Positions 35,449 through 47,239 of a stretch of 56,759 bases of DNA are shown one piece after another. This DNA comes from Rhizophlyctis rosea. Taxonomy: Eukaryota; Chytridiomycota; Chytridiomycetes; Rhizophlyctidales; Rhizophlyctidaceae. Made by a program: the position numbers and the translations under genes. The stretch covers positions 1 through 56,759 of the forward strand of contig JADGJC010000269.1 of the NCBI GenBank assembly GCA_027596075.1, read 5' to 3'. The notes beneath the pieces are model-generated. The model ran no database searches. It had not been told where the DNA came from and worked only from the letters and a program-made list of their open reading frames with translations. Positions within the stretch are counted from its first letter, which is position 1. Every line of letters starts with the position of its first letter.

Positions 35449-36144
35449 AGGGTTTACCTTGAAAAGTTGCTGTTGAGTCGGTGGAAAGAAGATTGTCATC
35501 ATGTAAATAGTCTGTAAGAAATAAACATGTCAAGGTTGGATAGCATATAGACATGTGTATGTCGTCTTGGATGGAGACTTCAAAGTTCTTGATTGAGGAG
35601 GAAGTGTGCTGGTGTCCAATTGATTGATACTGTGTTGAATGCGGAAGCGACCCTTTCGTCAATGGCCTTACTAGTGAGAGCGTTCGTTCTCAATGATCAG
35701 ATTGAAATCATCAGCAAATATTCGTTTCTTATCACTTTCCTTTTTTCCTTAAGTGAATATCGCCCCATCACGATGAGTGACAGATAGATCTTCAATTCAA
35801 CGCTCCATTGTTTGGTTCGAATGTTCTTAACAGTCAGAATCGGCATTACAGCCCGGACTCCTTCCAAGCAAAACTTAGCAGCCTTTGATGCTGATGCCAT
35901 TAAGAGCATTTGTTGACCATGCATGGTAACAAATAACTTGAGCAAAACAGAAAAGCTTTGCTGGTTTTGTTACCATCGATTCACTCACTCGAAACTGTCA
36001 GTGATGTATCGTCACGACACCGTGGTTTGAAAACGCACATTGGTAACCTTGAATGACTGTCACAAAGTTTCGTAAGGATATCATTGATGACAACATTGAT
36101 GCATATACGATGGAGTAAGGAGGACAGTCTTTTGGGCGGTGCAG
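35449..36144. other. Intergenic region
   Basis: No gene recognised. The minus-strand frame of the GH7 fragment continues to 35998 but its residues after about 36145 no longer resemble the enzyme. Confidence 0.45.
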
Positions 36145-36489
36145 GAAGGTGGTGATAATGGAGTTGCCCTTAATACTGGAGACGGTGGATTGAGAGTTGT
36201 CGTAGACGACGCCGTTGTGGACGTAGATGCGCTTGAGTTCAGCGAGATCGCCCGAGTCGGAGGTGATGAATTGGGTCACGATGGTGAAGGGCTGGGCGGT
36301 GTCGATGGTCTTGCCAGGCTTACCGGAGGAGGTGGAGCAAGTACCACGGCCAACACGCGGAGTGGAGGCGTCCTTGTAGGTGGAGTCAAGCCAGAGCATG
36401 TTGACGGCGTGGTCGTCCCAGACGGAGAGGACGAAGACCATACCGTGGCCGAGGGCGTCACCCATGGCCTTGAGACCACCCTTTTGTTG
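36145..36489 (-). pseudogene. Rearranged fragment of a GH7 cellulase (cellobiohydrolase)
   Basis: The minus-strand frame reads [20 protein letters not shown], then [17 protein letters not shown] and RGTCSTSSG, hallmarks of the C-terminal part of family-7 glycoside hydrolases that cut crystalline cellulose. It then continues with [20 protein letters not shown] and a segment ending in GNSI, which in normal enzymes lies before, not after, the [13 protein letters not shown] part. The order is therefore permuted, joined at [10 protein letters not shown]. The catalytic EXDXXE region, signal peptide and Cys pairs of the N-terminal half are absent. No normal start exists. This is a dead, rearranged fragment; it suggests that the genome encodes or once encoded GH7 enzymes. 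Confidence 0.8.
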
Positions 36490-36694
36490 GAGACTTCGTG
36501 GCGTTTGTTCTGCAGTTGATGCATCCCTCGTGCTTCTTCGTACCTTGTTCCCATCATCGCCTCGGATCTGCTTCGCTCTGCTCCTTTGAAATCATAGAGC
36601 CGCTCCTCTCCCTTCGTTTTTTTCAATGAGCTTTCGGAAATCCTATCGTGCTTTTTGATATAGAAATTGGGTCTACTCTGTTTTGCCAAATACC
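36490..36694. other. Junction between GH7 and DNAJC9-like fragments
   Basis: About 200 bases without recognisable homology separate two gene fragments in opposite orientation. The DNAJC9-like homology begins abruptly at 36695. Confidence 0.5.
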
Positions 36695-37140
36695 GCCGAG
36701 AAGGAAGCGAAAGAGGCAATAGAGGAAATGAAAAGTCGAGAGAACAAGAAGGAAGAGGGTGGTAGTTGGGGGGATGACTTGGGGGCGCTTATTATGGAGA
36801 GGATGGCCAGGCCGAAGAAGAGGATGAGGTTTTTGATTGCGCGGTTGGGGGAGGCGTTTGGTGGGAAGCCGGCGGAGGCGAAGGATAAGACGACGACGGG
36901 ATCGACGGAAGGGACGTTTGTCGATCCGAATGTCTCGACCTTTTGGACCACCTTCAATACGGTAAAGAAGTAAGTTGTCTTCCATCAAACATCTTCTACC
37001 TGTCACAACAGTCGCGCCGGAAAAAACCTGAGACCATGTGAAAACAGTTCTAATTCTAATCACCTCTCTCCAACAGCTTCGTAAAATGCTACGTGGCGGT
37101 TCATGTCGGCCTGCTATTCTACGTGTATTGGCCCGGTTGA
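36695..37140 (+). pseudogene. Partial copy of the DNAJC9-like gene 3' end
   Basis: Homology starts at 36695, matching 32560, with AEKEAKEAIEEM then GDDLGALIMERMARPK and STEGTFVDPNVSTFW (parent: STEGTTVDPNISTFW). The intron (36970-37076, 107 nt) and the last exon (37077-37140) are also copied, the latter encoding CYVAVHVGLLFYVYWPG-stop, ending earlier than the parent because GGT is followed by TGA. The copy keeps an open frame and its splice sites, but lacks the J domain, the N-terminal part and a usable ATG. Similarity fades into the 3' flank. Coding identity is high but not perfect, so it is not very recent. It could be transcribed as an exon of something else; more likely it is a truncated duplicate. 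Confidence 0.82.
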
Positions 37141-40100
37141 TTACCTATTGGGAACTTTCCGGCTATGGTCGCGTAGAATGACTATTTGTGAACTCCAAGT
37201 GCTTCTGACTTCTTGTGCCGCACGATCACTAACTTTATTGAATGGTCGTCTGTCATACCTGAATGCCTGTCGAAGTTAGAGCGACAGGAAACTCTTTTGT
37301 CTTCAAATGCTCCAAACGCTTTGAATAACTTGGTAGACAGAAATCCTCGTTTGAATGCAGTTGATCATGTGAGAAGTAGGAAGAAGGGAAAAAGATTGCA
37401 ACGTCAGTTGTTGTTGGATGATTGGATGGGCCATCAACTCCATTACGTGTGTTACTGCTCTGACCATCAAATCTCATCTACTCATCCTTTCAACTCAGGC
37501 GATGAGTCTTCTCAGGGCAACCTACAGTTATCATAGTCGTGTTTCTTCCATTCAAACAGCTTTGTTCCGATTATCAACTTTCCAACGGATTCATGCAAGG
37601 AGTAGGAAGAAAAGTGTAGCCCCAACTGCATCCGTCGCGCGATCGGTCCTGCGGTTCGAAATGCACCCTGCCGAACTCGTCGTAACCATTAGTGCTGTAG
37701 AGTTCTTGCCCGTACAACTGAGTGTTGTGTGATAGAACCTTTGTTTCAGGAAAGTGGTTTCCCCCAGAGAAACGCGAGGAGGAAGAAGGTGATGCTTCAC
37801 CAACGTCCTGGACCGTTCGCATGGGACAGTTGGGACGAGCTACTTGGGGTTAGCAAAAGCGACCCAGACGCCGAAGGAAATCGCGCTGATGTTGACTGAT
37901 CTATCTGTGTTCATAAACTCTTAGAAGTGTTTGGGTGGGTGAAATAGACTACTTAGACTTGTCTCTGTGCCTACTACCTGGTAGTAGCACTCGATGCATT
38001 CAGCCTTCGTAATACCTGAGTTTATGGTGCGACATCCTGCCCAACCAAACACTCCAAAGCTGACCTCCATTCGATGCCTCAGTCAGTCATGTAGTTTTCG
38101 TTCGCAAAAAGGCTTTCGCCATTCGGTTTGAATGGAAAGTAGACAAAAACCATGGCGCGCCAATCTCAAATGGTTCGAAATAAGGAAGTCGTTCCCCATT
38201 ATAACACCAAGCGATCTCCAAAGGATGCAAACGAGCCCGGTTGCACGATGGACATGCGTCAGAAAATAGCGCCCTTGAGTAGTAGGTGTTGTTCAGCTCA
38301 AGTTGCGATACGGCGACATGGACAGTAAAAATATATGGACGACCCTTACTTTGAATGTTGACTGGCAGAGATCATCAAGCCGCCAGTAGTGTTTGCTCCC
38401 ATCTTGCACTAGCGTATATGAGCGTCTGCTGTCTCGAGGATGGAAGCTGGACGTTCTCAAACAGGTTTAGAGAAAGATTTGCAGTCAGGCGTCAGGAAGG
38501 GATCTGTTCCCGGATGCTAGCAGCAAGTCCCAGGGACAACACTGATAGTGATGCCATTTCGTGGATCGTATCCAGCGAGATATTAGTGGGTGGTAAGTTG
38601 ATGCGTTTGGTCACCGTCTTTGTTCAAATTTTTATGTCATCTGCCCTCGGTTGGAGGGGTAAGCCAGAAGGAAAAAACCTCAGCATACTACTGTCATACA
38701 TTGTGGAAACGCTTCAGCAACGTCATCCCAATTCGTCCGCAACTTGAGTTTGAATGTGGATGAATATGCTGGTGTGGCTGATGAACTTGATGAGGTGGAA
38801 ATCATTCCCGTTTTCAAACGCTTTCTCGGATATACGAAAAAGCATCACCACTGCGCCATTAAAGCTGAACGTTGTCTGCGGATCCCTTCTCGAGCTAGGT
38901 ATCTCCCATTGACTTTGGCTGCCATTTATGCCGGTGTTTGAGGGCGCCAAGGTACCACAAGTGTCAGAGAAGGAGCGTACATTTGGCCGGCGAGGTGCTG
39001 CTACCTCAAGTGGTTGCATGCACCAGGGCGTTATTTTGACTTCGTTGGGGTATCTATGCCATAGATTGTATGCAACTCATTTTCAGTCAGACTCGCTTGG
39101 CCTGTGATATGAATCGGGTCAAACAATGAAAGGACACTCGGATACCTGGCACCGACGACGAAAGACAACGGATTGCGGAATGCGCAACTGAACGAAGTCA
39201 TTTCAGGACTTTGCGGGGAATGTACCGCTTGCATATACCAGGATGAAGCACGGTACTTGCGGACGCTGGTTTGAGAATCAATGTCTTCTTTCAATTCAAT
39301 GCGATGGAAGTGATGGATACTATGATGAATTGGAGGAAGGTTTTCAGAGAAAAGCATGGAGCGCAGCAAAATTACAGACACCAGAAGCAGGATGTCGTAT
39401 CGTTCTGCAAATTTTCGACGATGGAGCAAACTATCCATTCGAGCAGATATGATCAGGATGCACAAGCACACACTAATCGGAAAGCATCCCCGAAAACATG
39501 TCTAAAAAGAAAATATCGGTGGAATATATTATTTTAGAGGATTGCTCGAACGAAATCCGTCCGTCATTCCATCAAAGGCATACATTTGTGATCCATTAAT
39601 CGATTCTTGTTTCCAATGACATTCCATCACCTGATAATTTCTGCCGGCAAAAGAAAAACTGCAAAGACTATAGCAAATGACGATGCTTGAATGGATAGTT
39701 ATCCCACGTAGCACCCAAGGGACATTTCCAAACTCAACACCAGCGCTCTTCTTGTGGGCATTCGACTTGGGCAAATGGTCACTTTCAGACAGAGATTGCC
39801 ACAGATGATGGGAAATGGTAACTGGGTCTGGTCTGAAACTGTTCAAAACGACGATCGTTCGAATCCAGCATCTGCACGTTCTCAGACGTGGGCGGAGGAA
39901 TTGTTTTTCCATGCGACGGAAGAGGTATATTTGGACATTGGTGCAAAGATGCGCACATGACCTGGGTCCCTTACAAAAGTCAAGAAGCTTATGTCCTTTG
40001 TGTTGGGGATGATGTAATCAGTCACGGATGGATGTCTCCATTAACGTCATGAACGTTTTGAAGACCTGACGGAAAAGAGTGTGGCCTGCATGGAGCTTAC

Positions 40101-42954
40101 AACCTTCCTAGGAGATTTCAGTGATCCCAGATAGGGCTGTAATCCAATCGATTCGGCATTGCGAGCGATCAGCATCTCGCCATACAGGAGTGCATGAGTC
40201 CAAACGTTTTCCCGCCGAAGGAAGTCCAAAAAAGCAGTTCAGCGCTCCCCTTGCATGCTTGCACGGTGCATACCAGTCATACTACCTCACACTGTCATTC
40301 AAGCACGTTGCCCTTAACCACTATGGAGTGATTACCGAAGATAAAGGCATCCCATTACTATTCAATCTACTAATCTACGGCCGAAAAACAAGAGACGACG
40401 ATGATTGGTGAACGGATGAAATGCAAATCACCCAGGCGTAGCTTCAATCACATATCAACAACAACTTCCGTCCACCCGAGTACTCAACATGTACTGTTCC
40501 GCCATCACGCCCTGATGTCTTTTGTCATGGCGTAAAGTTTGAAGACAATAAAAGAAGGCAGACTGAATGGCATCGGCCAAGTAATTGCTCATGGGGGGCG
40601 TATCTAACCCCTTCCGGTATGCGTATGGCCCTGGCAGATGTTCATTTTCATACAAGGCTTGTCATACATGGAACGTTGTAACTTGGCCGTTGCAATGAAT
40701 GGGTGGGCTCCCATGTCCTGATCGTGTCCTGTGGTTCAGAAAAGTTCCGGTGCCCAAAGTTATGCAAACATTTAGGACAAAAAGAAGTCAGTGACTACAT
40801 ACGGCCAGTTTTCCTTCTCGAGGGAACTCCAGACGTCACTAACCTCTCGACGCAAATACTCAAGCCTTCGGAATCCTGAGAAGGAATGCTCAGTGGTTCA
40901 GAACGGAGGCGTTGAGGTGACCATGTTATACTCTCAATGTTGGATCATGCATAATAGAAGGCCATGTGGCTTTCGGAAATTCTCATGGCATGTGTCATGA
41001 TCGGATTTGTGGTGGGGGAAAAAATGTTGCTCAAGATGTGTGAAGACGACACCAGTCTTGTATGAAAGAATGGGGCAGATCGTGGAAACCCGTTTTCCTG
41101 TTTCAATTTGCGGGGCGTAATCTGCAACTGATGTAGTGGAATCATAAGATTTTCCAATGGCACTTCCTGCTCACCAATATTACGGACTGATAAACAAGGA
41201 ATGTGAGCGGGCAATGATCTTTACGCTCCATAAACTACGGGGAGTAGAGGAAGTCCCCGGTTGTTACGGCAAGACTGCTATTTGTTACTTTCGGTCTACA
41301 TATATGAGGAGAGCGCTGAAGCCTCATCCTTTCCGAATAGCGCTATCCCTCAGCAGGCTGTGAAGTCATGGGGTAAGGGTAAACGTGAAAGACACAAAAT
41401 GAGACGCTGGCTACCGATTGAGTGTGACTGCTCATCAGGGATAGATAGAACCCTTCCTGCAAGCACTTGACTTTGCGAACGTGCACATTCATACAGAAAT
41501 TGTATTGGTCAGGAAGTTGTCACTGGGTGATGGAGGGGACTGCGTTCTCTGTGCGGAACGGTGGTTCAAAAAGATTTCGTATTTTGAACTTGTCCTCCAG
41601 TATCAGGGGAAAAAGGGACAAATGATAGGAACGTTTTACGGCCGTCCTACTTTTCAAGGTGGCAAAATGGCAGTCGTCAACTGATGCACGTACTGAATGA
41701 TTTTGCAGGTTGAGGAAGGAGTGCCCACTGACTGGCATTGGTCACTGAAAGGATTTGAAAGCTCGGAGGGATCAAAGGTCAAGCTAGGGTTGAGCCGAGA
41801 CCATTTATGGTGCCATCTTCCATTCGACGGAAACTTTGAGTAGTGCTCACTCCATCGACGTGCCAGTGTGCATGCAAGCACCCAACACCTGGGTACCGTC
41901 GCCCATCACTCAACCGCTTCTTCGATAACAAGTGAAAAAAAGAGCTCTATTCGCTGGCTGAACTGTATGCACTTGCCGCCACGTTGCATCCGTCATGCGA
42001 GCAATATACAACAATTCCTCCACATCAGCTGCGACACTGTGCTGGTGTAATTTACACAAGCGAGTTTGACAAACAGAACAATTCGATAGAAGAGGAAGAG
42101 GCGATTCTTTCAAAGCCGTTTCTACTCTTCCAGGCTGTGATGGTTCTGAACTGGGTCACGTTGGCTAAAAGAAGCTAACTTTCCTTCTTGTTGCCTATGG
42201 CTGGTGAAAATGCACTGGCTCTCCTAGACCAAACAAATCTATTCAGTCATTAAAGGCTTTCGAGAACGACGTGCAAAGCCATGCCAGAAATGCCCCACCC
42301 GTCGACATACTCATGAACACTTGTGATTATGAGGCTGTGGCGTGTACATAGATGTATTTTGACACTTGAGAAGGTGCGTCCCAATTGGCCAAAGCTAGTT
42401 GATACACCGCGCCGGATTCCGTTGTTTTGCGCACGCTACATTAGCGTTGAATGCCCTTGGGCTACGAAGAGCCATCCGACAATTGATGTTTTTATTTGTC
42501 TAGCTGAACTTCCATGGACGAGGGATGTCTTTGTGCATAGGATGATTGGGAATCTAGTGCGTATACCAGTCTGTATTCAATCTTGAGGCATTTGAAATGA
42601 GAAATTGACTGCATGAAGCGAGGTGGAAAAAGCAAAGAGATGAGCGGGCAAATGGAAACGAAGAGCGGGATAGGAAGAGGCTGGCGGAAAGCGACGAAAA
42701 TCATATTAGTAGATTGTGGAGGGTGTGTATGTTGGAGTTGTTGGCGATGACATTGCTTTCTGTGGGAGGTTTGGGGAATGCGCAATACCATTGCTCATCC
42801 AGCAAGGGTTGCGGGCCTGACCAGGTTATGGTCGGAACAAATGCAACGGATTTGATTTGGGAATGGCAGGAATTGTATTTGAGGCTCAGTTAGGTTCCAA
42901 AACATCCCGCATGAGGGAGGGGGAAAGTGGAGCCCAGATTACGAATGCATCTCG
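37141..42954. other. Gene-poor 5.8-kb region
   Basis: Open frames are short and unlike known families on both strands. Two short stretches (around 39.45 kb, GGATGCACAAGCACACACT, and 40.33 kb, GATTACCGAAGATAA) recall pieces of the repeat block C near 15.2 and 11.6 kb, but are too short to call. No RNA gene or mobile-element protein was recognised. Confidence 0.45.
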
Positions 42955-43216
42955 TAAGCCCTGTCAGCAGCTGCGCATTTGGCTGCACCACACACGCCAG
43001 ACAGACACATGTCAGACCCACTCACCAGTTGTTGCAGACTCACCCTTTCCCACACAAAACCCTACCAGCAACGCCCCGCAACCTTTGTTTCCCTCGTTCA
43101 TTTACTTTCAACTGTTGCTCGTTGTTCCCATACTCGCTTGAATCATAAGCCTTATTGATTTAGTAGACCAACACCTCCCAATACCCACAACAACACCCCT
43201 CAATCGAAAACGGAAC
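42955..43216 (+). promoter_or_regulatory. 5' leader/promoter region shared with the gene at 31.3 kb
   Basis: Counterpart of 31021-31267. Contains GCTGCACCACACACGCC, CCCCGCAACCTTTGTTTCCC followed by TCGTTCATT, and TAGTAGACCAACACCTCCC followed by AATACCCA shortly before the ATG. It is probably a promoter plus 5' untranslated leader of common origin. Confidence 0.6.
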
Positions 43217-43498
43217 ATGACACGGCCAAGTCAACGGCAACGGATCAAATACCGCCTCTTCCGTGAGGCTGAAGAAGCCGAAGAAGCAATACAACTTGTC
43301 GAAGCAGCCTTGGCAGCCGAAGCCGAGGCAGCCGCCAACAAGCATCGCTTCAATATGATGGTCATCGGTATGGCCGTCATATTTACCATCATCATCGGCG
43401 GCCTCATCTTCGCCCACTATGGAAACCCTTCTTCGCCTAACCCTCCTCAAACCCCTCAAACGATCGCCTTTGACCGAAGAAGAGGTCAAAGTTTGTAG
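43217..43498 (+). CDS. 93-residue single-pass membrane protein
   Basis: Single exon. A basic N-terminus (RPSQRQRIKYRLF) is followed by a Glu/Ala-rich helix likely to form a coiled coil (REAEEAEEAIQLVEAALAAE), then one strong membrane helix MMVIGMAVIFTIIIGGLIF, and a Pro-rich tail with NPSSPNPPQTPQT. Its helix-plus-NPSS arrangement resembles the N-terminus of the DNAJC9-like protein (ILVEIIFPSQNPSS), with which it also shares the 5' leader. The family was not recognised. Coding status is supported by composition and by the conserved leader; there is no other evidence. Confidence 0.6.
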   Translation: MTRPSQRQRIKYRLFREAEEAEEAIQLVEAALAAEAEAAANKHRFNMMVIGMAVIFTIIIGGLIFAHYGNPSSPNPPQTPQTIAFDRRRGQSL

Positions 43499-43755
43499 TT
43501 TGATTGTATGATTATTGATGCGGATATAGCCAAAAGAGAAGCACCATGGAAGCGCCATAGGTGATGTTCGTATGAACTGTGTCGCATGCACCAATCGATT
43601 GTTGTCATGATGTTTCAAAATTCCTTCCCTAATGCACGACATGAGAAAAAACTGCACCCATCATGTATCCTCCCCACCGCATCCGCAAACATCACCCTTC
43701 AATCCGAATCACCCAATCTCTATTTACAATCAATCCCCCAAACAGTCCCAAGTAT

Positions 43756-45953
43756 CTATACAACACTCTGCCCACCCTCAATCGCAATATTCTGTCCCGT
43801 CAAGTACGCACTAGCCTCACTAGCAAGATACACCACCGCAGCCTGTAAATCCGTTACTTCCGCCAGGCGTTTCAAGGGAATCTGGTCCAGCCAGGTCGAG
43901 ACGAGGGGTTTTAGGGCGGGGTTTTCCTGTCGGGGAGGTGTTAGTTAGCGTTATGCGTTGAAGAGTACTAAGAGTGGGTGGTAATATGTGAAGGAAACTC
44001 ACATGAATCAACGCCGTATTCACAATACCCGGACTCAAAGCATTAACTCTAACACCCCTATCCGCCCACTCCACCGCCAGCGTCTGACTCAACTTCACCA
44101 CCGCCGCCTTGGACGCGTTGTACGCTGCTTGTTTCTGCGGACGGGGTACTAGGAGTGTTGCCATGGAAGCTGTGTTGATAATACTGCATGGACGGTTGGA
44201 TTGCAACATATGAGCGGCCTCGGCTTGACAGGAGAGGAAGACGCCCTTGGTGTTGACGTTGAATGTGGTTTCCCATTCGGAGAGGGAGGTGGATTCGGCG
44301 GGGGAGTTGAAGTTTATGCCGGCGTTGTTGATGGCTATGTCGAGGTGGGTGTAGGTTTGGAGGGTTCGGCGGACCATGCTGGTTTGGATGAGAGAATATT
44401 AGGACATGATTTAACTCGACGCATCCCAGCAGCATATTCCGCAATTCCTCCCACATGCCGCCCTCAAAATGAAGCCCCCAATCACTCCATAAAACTTACT
44501 TCTCACAATCCTCCTTCTTCGTCACATCCGCCTTGATAGCAATCGCCCTCGCACCCTTAGCCTTCAACTCATCCACGACTTTCTGTGCAGTGTCTAGATT
44601 AAGATCCACCACGGCGACGGCCGCACCGGCTTCGCCGAGAGCGTGTGCGAAGGCACGGCCGATGCCTTGGCCGGCACCGGTTACGAGAGCAACTTTAGAG
44701 GTGAGGGAGAGACGGGATAGGATGGGTTGGGAGTTTAGGCCTATTAGGACGGGGTCCTGGGATGCGATGCTGTGTGGTTTTGGGTATGTTAGATTACGGA
44801 ATCAAGGAAGGCTTTGTGAAAGGGAATGAGGACATACCGGCGGCGGGTGATGAGGGTGACACCGTCACGGATGGGAAGGATGACGCTGTTGATTCGGGGA
44901 TCGGCTTTGATGTTTAGGTTGAATTGGCGGAGGGCTTCGGCGTTAGGGTCGTCGGTGATGGGGTGGTTGTCAAAGTATTTGCCCTGCACAGGTTTCGGAA
45001 TCAGAATCATCGCACACCTTTCCATCCCCTCCTCTAGCCATCAACCAACCTTAAACAAAGTATTATCAACCAACAAACTTCCACCCACATTCAACAACCC
45101 CAACTCCATGATTGTTTCATAATATCTCTGGTAACCTGTCTTATCGGCGTCGATGAAGATCATGTCAAAGTTCACGCCTTGGGAGGCGAGCTTTTTGAGT
45201 GAGTTTTGGGCATCGCCGAGGAGGACGGTAATTTTGTCGGAAAGGTTGGCGGCTTGGAAGTGTGGGGCGGTGAAGGCTTCGAGGTAGGGCTCTATGTCTA
45301 GTGTGTAGATCTGATGCAGATGGTAAGTAGATCGTACATTGCGAGGTACACGAATCCATGATGATCCAACTAATTAGAATTTGGAAACATACCTGCCCGT
45401 TCTCCGGAAGCACAGACGCGACTGCCATTGTCGTCGTCCCCGTGAACATTCCGATTTCTAAGACGGTCGTCGCTTTGATAGATTGCGCGAAAGTTGCTAG
45501 GAATGCTGCTTCGAATGTTCCTGCGCAGCAGTTTGATGTTTGGCGGTATTGCGTCTGGCCCTGAATACAATGTTCCAACCTGGTAAACAAAAGCTCCCAA
45601 TGCTGCCCAAACTAAAAGTCACAACCCCGACAAGCAGACATGTCTCCCACCTTCTCGTAAGCACCATCCCAATCCCATTCAGCCGTCTTCTTGACAACAA
45701 TCTGCACTTCCTGTCCCACCGCGTCCACGGAGGCCAAGTCCTCAATATAGTTGTCAATCCCCTCCGTGAGTTTCAGAGCTTGTTGTGCATAAAGATGAAT
45801 AGTCTGAATATCATTTGTGGCGAGGATCGAGCGAAGGTGGCAAGCCAAAACTTCTAAAGGAGTGTCCGCTATCCGCCCAGAAGGGAGTGTAGGGAGAGAA
45901 ACTGGTGCTGACGATGGCGTTATGACGGGGTCGGCGGCGGTATTGGGAGCCAT
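43756..45953 (-). CDS. Fused O-methyltransferase / short-chain dehydrogenase
   Basis: Seven exons: 45953-45651, 45602-45393, 45310-45050, 44983-44838, 44769-44500, 44378-44003, 43926-43756; about 578 residues. The first half is a class I SAM O-methyltransferase of the caffeoyl-CoA type: [13 protein letters not shown] (SAM loop, about 148), [27 protein letters not shown] (metal/SAM site), [10 protein letters not shown] and the closing DGVTLITRR. From residue about 308 follows a classical [11 protein letters not shown] (337-344), NNAG (414-417), catalytic Ser468, Tyr483 and Lys487 (YNASK). The join across the 68-nt intron 44770-44837 is in frame, and the SDR exon has no ATG of its own. Intron 1 is uncertain: 48 nt with acceptor GGGCAG fits the family best, while a TAG acceptor gives 39 nt. 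Both activities look intact. Substrate unknown; probably secondary or aromatic metabolism. Confidence 0.83.
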
Positions 45954-47239
45954 TGTATTGCAAGGGTAAGTTTGACGAATGGTATATGGGTTGATAGAAA
46001 TACGGCCGTGTGAACAGATGTTAAATGTGATTTATCAAAGAAGATGCTCGGGGGCGCAGGATGACTAGTGCGTCTTTTATAGGATAGTGTGGATGGCAGT
46101 CAAAGAGGTGTGAGTGTTGAACGTTGCATGTGTCACCATGCATGCCGATGCAGGTTTCATTTCCCTTGCTATCGGTGCAAGTGAAGGCGCGGAAAATCCG
46201 ACCCATTACGGGTAGTAATGAAGGCATTTTTGTTTACCGGGATGCATTTACCTTCCCCCACTACCAGCTAGCACAGCAAAACAGACCTATTTCTGGCCTT
46301 GCCTTTTCGCCGTTTGGGTGTTGGTATCGGACATGACGCGTATCTGCATTTCGATCCGGACGGCGGACCCGGAGCGCGCCATCGAATCGAGATCGACGCT
46401 TACGTTATTCAATCCAATCACTGATGAATATGACATAATCAACCATGACTGTTGTTTATCACCCATGCTGTTTGAAAGCAGAGCGGCCTACATTGCGTAC
46501 GCAGGAGTCAGGACTGGCGCTACAGTTGCTGCGTTCAGACTGATGCGCATAGCAAGAGAATAGTACTAATAGTTGAATGCAAGCGTACCAAATCACATTC
46601 AATATTTCTCTCCCTATGATTACAATCTTTGAAGCATCCGCACATTGAACAGTATGGGGCATCTCACCGTTGATGTCGATGAACAAGCGCGACCACAGTC
46701 ATTGGCACAGTGTAAATTTCAATTTGCGCACTTGTTCCCGCATTCGCACCAAAGCATAGTCATTGGCACGTGCTAACATCCCTGCCCTCTGACGTCCCGT
46801 TTTCAGTGGCGTTGGGAGCCTCCCCAAACCTTGGAAGCTGCCTAAGCCACCGGAGCCGTTTGTGGAACGCGTTTCTCCGACAGACGGACATCTGGACTTT
46901 TTACGCGCAGTTGGGTCACACACACAGAGTAATTTATTTGCTTCCGAAGAATTGAGCCCCCTTTTCTGATTCGGCTTATCAGTGTGTGCCCGCCTTTTGA
47001 TATCAAAAACCCTGAGGGACGCCGCCATCCCCTTCTTGCGGCAGCACAATCATCTACCATTAGCAACCGTAACCCATACCCTTCTCCCTCCAACTCTCGT
47101 CGTTGCATATACCCACTTCAGGTAGCTTCGTCATCCTTTGTCGCGAGTGCTGCGCCGCTTTTGGTATGCTGGCGACAACCCTCATCCTCACTTTCCCACG
47201 CACTTTCTCACGCACCCTGTGACACAGATCCCCTTCACA
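45954..47239. other. Divergent intergenic region
   Basis: About 1.3 kb lies between the diverging OMT-SDR and glycine decarboxylase genes, holding both promoters. Several small frames exist but none resembles a known family. Confidence 0.5.

Noticed and set aside
45612..45650. A 39-nt intron in the OMT-SDR gene, or an in-frame TAG read through
   Set aside because: 39 nt is below all other introns here. Using the next AG (GGGCAG at 45603) gives 48 nt and a better match to the methyltransferase family ([13 protein letters not shown]).
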